Assembly: GCF_003443535.1 (NCBI RefSeq)
Contig: NZ_CP031946.1
Span: 3,227,001-3,291,000 of the forward strand
Direction of reading: 5' to 3'
Source of the DNA: Ruegeria sp. AD91A
Lineage (GTDB): Bacteria; Pseudomonadota; Alphaproteobacteria; Rhodobacterales; Rhodobacteraceae
DNA length: 64,000 nucleotides
Below the pieces are notes generated by a model. It was not told where the DNA came from. It saw nothing but the letters and a program-made list of their open reading frames with translations, and searched no databases. Below are positions 57,940-64,000 of the stretch, in pieces. The translations under genes were made by a program, and so were the position numbers. Every line of letters starts with the position of its first letter. Position 1 is the first letter of the stretch.

Positions 57940-58590
57940 TTACAGGTGGGTCTGCGCGAACTGTCGGTCAGGGGCTTCCAAATGCGGTACGGCATTGAAA
58001 AGAACCGGGCTCAGTTGAGCGCCAATCGGGTGCAGACGATGCATTGACGTGTTCATGATGGCAAGGGCCACCCGTGCCATTGACGGGATATCCAACCCCA
58101 TCGCCTGACGCACCACCATCGAAATTAACCCGCCTGAGGTCACGACAATGGCCGATCCGCCCTCGGTTCCGATCTCGTGCAGCGCGTCGCGCACGCGCGT
58201 CTCGAATTCTACGAAAGTTTCCGGCGGGTTCTCGATTTCGCCATTGGCCCAGGCCGCAAACGTTTTGGGCAGATGTTCGACAAAACCTTCGCGGTCCGTG
58301 GGGATCGCGACACCGTGTTGGTCCTCGAACAATTGCGCCAGCGTGAAATACTCGATCTCGTTCAGTCGTGCGTCGCGGATTGGATTGGGCAAGTCCATAC
58401 TGGCCGCTGTCTCGGCGTGGCGGTTCAGGGTGCCGCAATAGACCCGGGTATAATGGCTGCGGGTATCACGCAGATGCGCCCCCAGCCAGCGGGCCTGCTG
58501 ATGCCCCAAGTCGCTGAGCCTGTCGTAACTTACCTCGTCCCGTGCTGTTGTGTTTGCCTGCCCGTGACGCACCAATGTGATATGTGACAT
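57940..58590 (-). CDS. Histidine phosphatase family protein
   Basis: A 216-residue phosphatase of the phosphoglycerate mutase-like branch. The catalytic RHG is in HITLVRHGQANTTARDEV, the second histidine region is GSAIVVTSGGLISMVV, in which the usual catalytic H of the SHGG motif is replaced (TSGG), so full activity is doubtful. The rest fits (SDLGHQQARWLGAHLRDTRS). It is the first gene of the minus-strand operon that includes the saccharopine enzymes. Substrate unknown. Confidence 0.8.
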   Translation of the reverse strand: MSHITLVRHGQANTTARDEVSYDRLSDLGHQQARWLGAHLRDTRSHYTRVYCGTLNRHAETAASMDLPNPIRDARLNEIEYFTLAQLFEDQHGVAIPTDREGFVEHLPKTFAAWANGEIENPPETFVEFETRVRDALHEIGTEGGSAIVVTSGGLISMVVRQAMGLDIPSMARVALAIMNTSMHRLHPIGAQLSPVLFNAVPHLEAPDRQFAQTHL

Positions 58591-58726
58591 GTCGGTCCCT
58601 CTTGCGCCGAAGTCTTAGGGCAGGTTCCCCTCCGGTGCCAGAGGGGTTTCATGTCCGTTGAAAAAAACCTCGCCCCTTTTCTGTTTCTGGCTATGGTTCG
58701 CCCCGTACAAGTCTTCGGAGGGGTTT

Positions 58727-59914
58727 ATGACCGTCGATCACACGCGTTTTCTGACCGACCTGCATAAGTTGCGTGAATTCGGTGCATCGGGTGTGGGCAA
58801 GGGGGTTGTCCGCCCCGCCTATTCGGACGCGGATATCGCCGCGCGCCAGTGGCTTGCCGGACGTATGCGCGAAGCAGACCTGACCCCGCAGTTTGACCCG
58901 GTTGGCAACCTGTTCGGATTGGCGACCGGCCCCTCGCTGCTTTTGGGATCACATTCTGACAGTCAGCCTGAAGGCGGCTGGCTGGATGGTGCGCTGGGCG
59001 TCATTGCCGCGCTGGAAATCGCACGTTCCAGCGACCGGCCCGTTTCGGTTGTCAGCTTTCAGGACGAAGAGGGGCGGTTTGGTGTGACCACTGGCTCGGC
59101 CGTCTGGTCGGGCGGGTTACCTCTGGAAAAAGCCGATGTGTTGACGGATGGGGCCGGTGTCAGCTTTGGCCAGGCCCGATCATCCATGGCAGACCTGGCG
59201 CAAGGTTTCGTGGACCCGTCCCGTTTCACTGGCTTCATAGAGATGCATATCGAACAGGGCCCCTCGCTGGACGCGTCTGGAGGCCAGATTGGCGTGGTCA
59301 CCGATATCGTTGGCATCCGCGATATGTCGATCACCTTCGAAGGTCAGCAGAATCACGCCGGCACCACTCCCATGCACCTGCGCCGTGACGCATTTCAGGC
59401 CCTGTCCCTGTTCAACACCCGGCTCAATGAGCGGTTTCGCAATGTTGTCACCCCGCAGACTGTCTGGACTATCGGGCGGGTCGACCTGCATCCAAACGCA
59501 TCGGCCATCGTGCCGGGACGGGTTCGCTTCTCGATGCAATGGCGCGATGGTGATGCAGACCGTTTGGCCCGGATGGAGGAGATCATTCGAGCGACAGCTC
59601 ATGAGACGGCCGAGGAACTGGGACTGAATTTGGACTACGACCCGATGCTGGGGCTGGAACCCGTCGCCATGGATCAAACCTTGCGCCGCGCACTCGAAAA
59701 CGGTGCGGAGCGGGTCGCTCCGAATAGGTGGCGCACAATGCCGTCAGGGGCCTTGCACGATGCCACCAACGTTTCTCGATTGATGCCGGTCGCGATGGTG
59801 TTCGTGCCCTCGATCGGCGGAATCAGCCATGACTTTGCCGAAGATACGGCAGAGGCCGATTTGATTGCGGGGCTCGAAGTTCTGGATCATGCCGTGCGGA
59901 CACTCTCCACTTGA
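58727..59914 (+). CDS. M20 zinc hydrolase, N-carbamoyl/allantoate amidohydrolase type
   Basis: A 395-residue metallo-hydrolase. Metal ligands are seen in [20 protein letters not shown] and [17 protein letters not shown], and [12 protein letters not shown] is the substrate/metal segment of the N-carbamoyl-beta-alanine and allantoate branch. The dimerisation insert includes [20 protein letters not shown], and the C-terminal [20 protein letters not shown] holds another ligand. It should cleave a carbamoyl or amidino group. CGGAGGGG precedes the ATG. The AllA-like gene at 25.9 kb is far away and probably unrelated. Confidence 0.88.
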   Translation: MTVDHTRFLTDLHKLREFGASGVGKGVVRPAYSDADIAARQWLAGRMREADLTPQFDPVGNLFGLATGPSLLLGSHSDSQPEGGWLDGALGVIAALEIARSSDRPVSVVSFQDEEGRFGVTTGSAVWSGGLPLEKADVLTDGAGVSFGQARSSMADLAQGFVDPSRFTGFIEMHIEQGPSLDASGGQIGVVTDIVGIRDMSITFEGQQNHAGTTPMHLRRDAFQALSLFNTRLNERFRNVVTPQTVWTIGRVDLHPNASAIVPGRVRFSMQWRDGDADRLARMEEIIRATAHETAEELGLNLDYDPMLGLEPVAMDQTLRRALENGAERVAPNRWRTMPSGALHDATNVSRLMPVAMVFVPSIGGISHDFAEDTAEADLIAGLEVLDHAVRTLST

Positions 59915-60201
59915 GCGTCACTTTGCAAAATACTGCCGAAGAAGATGTTGCATCAGCGGAGAAGTCCCTCTTCTTGGCTTTTGGCAAGATGAATGGATTT
60001 TTACCCGGTGAAAACGAGGACTGTTGCCTAACGGAAAAAAGTTTCCTATAGGAACATTCATGGTGCATGCGTCTGTATACCGCCTCTTCTTCGGATCGGT
60101 GTTTCACTAAAAACCGGGTGGAATCATTGCATTCTATGCGGCTTGGGGCAGACTGACTGTCATGCATTTTGACCTTTAAATAATCGGAAGTTGGCCGGAT
60201 C
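59915..60201 (+). other. gcvT leader with competing inverted segments
   Basis: No gene is supported in this gap, and I do not see a glycine riboswitch core, although that RNA commonly precedes gcvT. Instead, GCCGAAGAAG (59935-59944) can pair locally with CTTCTTGGC (59970-59978, one bulge), or its CCGAAGAAGA part (59936-59945) with TCTTCTTCGG (60085-60094). ACCCGGT (60003-60009) can also pair with ACCGGGT (60113-60119). The alternative pairings look like a switching leader, but no ligand pocket is recognised. Confidence 0.4.
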
Positions 60202-61296
60202 ATGACGTCACCGAAACGCACGCCCTTGTATGACCTTCACGTTGCTTTGGGTGGTAAGATGGTTGATTTTGCTGGGTGGGAGATGCCTGTTCAGTATCCT
60301 TTGGGGATTATGGGTGAGCATAAGCAGTGCCGAGAGAAGGCGGCGTTGTTTGATGTGTCTCACATGGGTCAGGTTATTCTGCGCGGCGAGAATGTGGGTG
60401 AGAAGCTGGAAGCTTTGTGCCCGCAGGCTTATGCGACGCTGAAGGAAGGCAAGGCGCGGTACGGGTTTTTCACCAACGCTGACGGCGGGATCATGGACGA
60501 TTTGATCGTGTCGAATGCGGGGGATCACTATTTTGTGGTGGTGAACGCGGCGCTGCGGCATCAGGACATTCCGCATATGCGTGACAATCTCGAAGGTGTC
60601 GAAGTGACCGAGATCTTCGACCGCGCGCTGGTGGCGGTTCAGGGGCCCAAGGCCGAGGATGTTGTCGGCGCGTTGTGCCCTGTTGCCCGTGACCTGAAGT
60701 TCATGGAAACCACCCTTGCTGATATCAACGGTGTCGAGTGCCGCATCTCGCGGCTGGGTTATACCGGCGAGGACGGCTATGAGATCTCGATCCCCGAGGA
60801 CAAGGCGATCGAAGTTTCGAAAGCCTTCCTGGGGCATGAGGATTGCGAAGCGGCGGGTCTGGGCGCGCGCGACAGCCTGCGGCTTGAGGCGGGGCTGTGC
60901 CTGTATGGCAATGACATCGATCAGAGCACCTCGCCGGTCGAGGCGTCTTTGGGCTGGGCGATGCAGAAGCGCCGCAAGGAAGAAGGCGGCTTTCCGGGTG
61001 CGGAGCGTATCCAGCGCGAACTGGCCGAGGGGGCATCCCGCAAGCTGGTGGGGATCAAGCCCGACGGCCGTGCTCCGGCGCGCCAGGGTGTGGAAATCCA
61101 GTGCACTGAGGGCAACACGATCGGCCAGATCACCTCGGGCAGCTTTGGCCCGACGGTCGGAGGCCCGATCGCGATGGGCTATGTGTCCGCGGGCCATGGC
61201 GAGCCGGGCGAGAAGGTGAACCTGATCATCCGGGGCAAGGCGCAACCGGCGCAGATCGTGGCCATGCCCTTCGTCAAACAGAATTACAAGCGTTGA
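60202..61296 (+). CDS. gcvT: Glycine cleavage system T protein
   Basis: A 364-residue aminomethyltransferase that passes the methylene group of glycine to tetrahydrofolate and frees ammonia. It matches the family: KRTPLYDLHVALGGKMVDFA, GWEMPVQYPLG, ALFDVSHMGQVILRG, GIMDDLIVSNAGDHYFVVVN, SRLGYTGEDGYEISIPED, RDSLRLEAGLCLYGNDIDQS. Codons from about 60240 to 60350 end almost wholly in T or G, unlike the C-rich third positions that follow. It heads gcvT-gcvH-gcvP. Confidence 0.96.
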   Translation: MTSPKRTPLYDLHVALGGKMVDFAGWEMPVQYPLGIMGEHKQCREKAALFDVSHMGQVILRGENVGEKLEALCPQAYATLKEGKARYGFFTNADGGIMDDLIVSNAGDHYFVVVNAALRHQDIPHMRDNLEGVEVTEIFDRALVAVQGPKAEDVVGALCPVARDLKFMETTLADINGVECRISRLGYTGEDGYEISIPEDKAIEVSKAFLGHEDCEAAGLGARDSLRLEAGLCLYGNDIDQSTSPVEASLGWAMQKRRKEEGGFPGAERIQRELAEGASRKLVGIKPDGRAPARQGVEIQCTEGNTIGQITSGSFGPTVGGPIAMGYVSAGHGEPGEKVNLIIRGKAQPAQIVAMPFVKQNYKR

Positions 61297-61314
61297 AGTC
61301 AGGAGAGAGACAAG

Positions 61315-61680
61315 ATGGCAACCTATTATTCCGAAGAGCATGAATGGCTGAGCGTTGAAGACGACACGGCCACTCTGGGCATCACCAAACATGCCGCCGA
61401 GCAGCTGGGTGAAGTGGTGTTCGTGGAACAGCAGGAAGCGGGCGACGAGTTCGAAAAAGGCGGCGAGATCGGCGTGATCGAATCCGTCAAGGCGGCGTCC
61501 GAGTTGTATGCTCCGGTCGATGGCGAGATCACGGAAGTGAACGAGGCGCTGGCCGACAATCCCGGTGCGCTGAACGAAGATCCCGAGGGCGAGGCCTGGA
61601 TCTACAAGATCAAGATCAGCGATGCATCCCAGCTGGAAGAGCTGATGGATCTGGACGGCTACAAGGCCCTGATCGGGTAA
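61315..61680 (+). CDS. gcvH: Glycine cleavage system H protein
   Basis: A 121-residue lipoyl carrier that shuttles the aminomethyl group among P, T and L proteins. The lipoylated lysine is in GVIESVKAASELYAPVDG. The opening TYYSEEHEWLSVEDDTATLG is typical. GGAGAGA precedes the ATG, 18 bases after gcvT. A 175-base gap holding a palindromic repeat follows before gcvP. Confidence 0.97.
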   Translation: MATYYSEEHEWLSVEDDTATLGITKHAAEQLGEVVFVEQQEAGDEFEKGGEIGVIESVKAASELYAPVDGEITEVNEALADNPGALNEDPEGEAWIYKIKISDASQLEELMDLDGYKALIG

Positions 61681-61736
61681 ACCCAAACGGAGTCCCGGCA
61701 CGGGGCTCCATCGTTTTAACTTATGCCGCCGAATTT

Positions 61737-61800
61737 GGGCTCCGCCCGTTCGGGCCTGAAACTGTCCACCGGACAGTTTCCGGGACGGCCCTTACTCCCC
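61737..61800. repeat. Dispersed palindromic repeat, copy 2 (gcvH-gcvP)
   Basis: It reads GGGC-TCC-GCCC, then GTTC and CTGAAA, then the hairpin AAACTGTCC-ACC-GGACAGTTT, then CCGGG and a C-rich tail. It matches the 41230 copy in order and in most bases, while the hairpin stem is changed on both arms together. Confidence 0.65.
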
Positions 61801-61855
61801 GCCGGAGGCTCCTGCCAGAGCGGCCGGGCGAGACATTCCTTGAGGAGCGCTACAC

Positions 61856-64000
61856 ATGGCCTTCAAACTGACCGACTACGAAGCCTATGACTTTGCCAAT
61901 CGCCGCCATATCGGGCCCAGCCCGACCGAGATGCGCGACATGCTCAAGGTGATCGGCTTCAAGACGCTGGACGAGCTGATCGACGCCACCGTCCCGCCTG
62001 CGATCCGGCAGAAAGAGCCGCTGGACTGGGGTCCGGCGATGACGGAACGCGATGCGCTGTTCCATATGAAAGAGGTGGCGAGCAAGAACAAGGTTCTGAC
62101 CTCGCTGATCGGTCAGGGCTATTACGGCACCACCACCCCGGCGCCGATCCTGCGCAACATCCTGGAAAACCCGGCCTGGTACACCGCCTACACGCCCTAT
62201 CAGCCCGAGATCAGCCAGGGCCGTCTTGAGGCGCTGCTGAACTTCCAGACCATGGTCAGCGATCTGACCGGGCTGGACGTGGCCAACGCGTCCTTGCTGG
62301 ACGAAGCGACAGCTGCGGCCGAGGCGATGGCGATGGCCAAGCGCGGCGGCCGGTCCAAGGCCAACAACGCGGCCTTCTTCGTCGACAAGAACTGCCACCC
62401 GCAGACCATCGCGGTGATCAAAACGCGCGCCGAGCCTTTGGGCATCGACGTTCAGGTGGCCGATCCGGACACGCTGGATGCAGGTTCCGTCTTTGGCGCG
62501 ATCTTCCAGTATCCCGGCACCCATGGCCATGTGCGCGACTTCACCAACGAGATCGCGGCGCTGCACGAACATAAAGCCATCGCGATTGTCGCCGCCGACA
62601 TCCTGTCGCTGGCGCTGCTGAAATCGCCCGGCGAGATGGGCGCGGATATCGCCATCGGCTCGACCCAGCGCTTTGGCGTGCCGATGGGCTATGGCGGGCC
62701 CCATGCTGCCTATATGGCGACCACCGACAAGCTGAAGCGGTCCATGCCGGGCCGGATCATCGGTGTCAGCATCGACAGCCGGGGCAACAAGGCCTACCGC
62801 CTGTCGCTGCAGACCCGCGAGCAGCATATCCGCCGCGAGAAGGCGAACTCGAATGTCTGCACCGCGCAGGCGCTGCTGGCGGTGATTGCCTCGATGTATG
62901 CCGTCTATCACGGCCCCGACGGCATCAAGGCCATCGCGCAATCGGTGCACCGCAAGACCTCGCGTCTGGCTGCCGGTCTGGAAGAGGCTGGCTTTGCCGT
63001 CGAACCGGAAGTGTTCTTCGACACCATCACGGTTGAGGTCGGCCATCTGCAGAATGTGGTGATGGAGGCCGCCGTGGCCCGCGGCGTCAACCTGCGCAAG
63101 GTGGGCGAGACCCGGGTCGGCATCAGCCTGGACGAGCAGACCCGCCCCGAGACCATCGAGGCGGTCTGGGGTGCCTTCGGCATCGACCGCAAGGATGACA
63201 GCTCGAACAAGCAATACCGCCTGCCCGATTATGCGCTGCGTGAAAGCGAATATCTGACCCACCCGATCTTCCACAAGAACCGGGCCGAGGCCGAGATCAC
63301 CCGCTATATGCGCCGCCTGGCCGACCGTGACCTGGCGCTGGACCGGGCGATGATCCCGCTGGGGTCCTGCACCATGAAGCTGAACGCCACGATCGAGATG
63401 ATCCCGGTCACCTGGCCCGAGTTCGGCAATCTGCATCCGTTCTGCCCCGAAGATCAGGCGCAGGGCTATCACGAGATGATTGCCGACCTGAACGACAAGC
63501 TGTGCCAGATCACCGGTTATGACGCGATCAGCCAGCAACCCAACTCGGGCGCGCAGGGCGAATATGCGGGTCTCCTGACCATCCGCAACTATCACTTCGC
63601 CCGCGGGCAGGGTCAGCGCAATGTCTGCCTGATCCCGACCTCGGCGCATGGCACCAACCCGGCCTCGGCCCAGATGGTGGGCTGGCAGGTCGTGCCGGTG
63701 CAGGCGGATGAGAACGGCAATATCGACGTCGCCGACTTCCGCGCCAAGGCGGAAAAGCACTCCGATCATCTGGCCGCCTGCATGATCACCTACCCGTCCA
63801 CCCATGGCGTGTTCGAGACCACCGTGCAGGAGGTCTGCCAGATCACCCATGATCACGGCGGTCAGGTCTATATCGACGGCGCCAACATGAACGCGATGGT
63901 GGGCCTGTCGCGCCCCGGTGACATCGGCGGAGACGTCAGCCACCTGAACCTGCACAAGACCTTCTGCATCCCGCATGGCGGCGGCGGCCCTGGCATGGGC
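61856..64000 (+). CDS. gcvP: Glycine dehydrogenase (decarboxylating) P protein, 3' end missing
   Basis: An open frame of 715 codons that runs off the window; the full family length is about 950. It starts [20 protein letters not shown] with [20 protein letters not shown], typical of GcvP, after TTGAGGAGC. The N-terminal half includes TALL-type core segments ([37 protein letters not shown]). The second half carries the PLP-binding lysine at about residue 701 in [18 protein letters not shown], just before the edge. It decarboxylates glycine and loads the H protein. Confidence 0.96.
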   Translation, partial: MAFKLTDYEAYDFANRRHIGPSPTEMRDMLKVIGFKTLDELIDATVPPAIRQKEPLDWGPAMTERDALFHMKEVASKNKVLTSLIGQGYYGTTTPAPILRNILENPAWYTAYTPYQPEISQGRLEALLNFQTMVSDLTGLDVANASLLDEATAAAEAMAMAKRGGRSKANNAAFFVDKNCHPQTIAVIKTRAEPLGIDVQVADPDTLDAGSVFGAIFQYPGTHGHVRDFTNEIAALHEHKAIAIVAADILSLALLKSPGEMGADIAIGSTQRFGVPMGYGGPHAAYMATTDKLKRSMPGRIIGVSIDSRGNKAYRLSLQTREQHIRREKANSNVCTAQALLAVIASMYAVYHGPDGIKAIAQSVHRKTSRLAAGLEEAGFAVEPEVFFDTITVEVGHLQNVVMEAAVARGVNLRKVGETRVGISLDEQTRPETIEAVWGAFGIDRKDDSSNKQYRLPDYALRESEYLTHPIFHKNRAEAEITRYMRRLADRDLALDRAMIPLGSCTMKLNATIEMIPVTWPEFGNLHPFCPEDQAQGYHEMIADLNDKLCQITGYDAISQQPNSGAQGEYAGLLTIRNYHFARGQGQRNVCLIPTSAHGTNPASAQMVGWQVVPVQADENGNIDVADFRAKAEKHSDHLAACMITYPSTHGVFETTVQEVCQITHDHGGQVYIDGANMNAMVGLSRPGDIGGDVSHLNLHKTFCIPHGGGGPGMG

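Noticed and set aside
59915..60201. Glycine riboswitch before gcvT
   Set aside because: The conserved core segments of that RNA were looked for and not seen.
61850..63976. 708-codon minus-strand frame
   Set aside because: It lies opposite the clear gcvP gene, which has a start, a ribosome site and the PLP lysine motif.

Overview
The window looks like chromosomal DNA of a marine alphaproteobacterium of the Roseobacter group (family Rhodobacteraceae). I infer this from gene content: a RpoE-ChrR pair with a DUF1365 neighbour, Hint-domain and DUF3035 proteins, DUF1127-like small proteins, a Fur/Mur-like site ahead of sitABCD, trimethylaminoethylphosphonate oxygenases, and high-GC codon use. I have not compared it with any database. 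I see no rRNA, tRNA, CRISPR array, insertion sequence, prophage or replication origin. The organisation is mostly housekeeping genes mixed with small accessory islands.

Layout. 0.1-7.8 kb: a DUF4399 secreted protein, two decayed genes, the flavin-type 2,4-dienoyl-CoA reductase fadH, rppH, a hemolysin III-like membrane protein, an adenosine kinase-nth pair, an Ada-like alkylation repair protein and a small glyoxalase-superfamily protein. 7.8-13.9 kb: an aldehyde dehydrogenase, a 1-Cys peroxiredoxin, an outer-membrane barrel, a membrane-bound LuxR-type protein, a PepSY-like protein, a DUF1326 protein and a Hint protein. 14-23.7 kb: the translation/RNA-decay block rbfA-DUF2233-truB-DUF1643 ... 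rpsO ... pnp on the minus strand, interrupted by an RTX-like anchored protein, a methyltransferase and a BCCT transporter.

23.7-38 kb: dapB, a sulfotransferase-like gene, a three-gene minus-strand operon (tmpA, tmpB and an AllA-like gene) divergent from a LysR regulator, an SdhAF4-like gene, rsmB, a heparinase-family gene, purH, lspA, a lipoprotein and an active/inactive pair of M16 peptidases. 38-46.4 kb: an SDR-type dienoyl-CoA reductase, ALDH16, deoC and the divergent sitABCD manganese/zinc importer. 46.4-54.8 kb: mutL, rmuC, a possible lysozyme inhibitor, chrR-rpoE divergent from DUF1365, DUF3775, an unrecognised secreted protein and two DUF1127-like genes. 54.8-58.6 kb: a saccharopine-type lysine-degradation operon with an embedded SemiSWEET, a GST and a histidine phosphatase. 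58.7-64 kb: an M20 amidohydrolase and the glycine cleavage genes gcvT, gcvH and gcvP (gcvP runs off the end).

Points most worth a second look: the tmpA-tmpB-AllA-like operon for a methylated aminophosphonate; the two 15-bp palindromes over the sitABCD promoter; the mirror-image TGATCC promoters between rpoE and DUF1365, which imply a shorter RpoE; a dispersed palindromic repeat whose hairpin stems differ by compensating changes; the gcvT leader, which lacks a recognisable glycine riboswitch but holds competing inverted segments; and the SemiSWEET between two saccharopine dehydrogenases.
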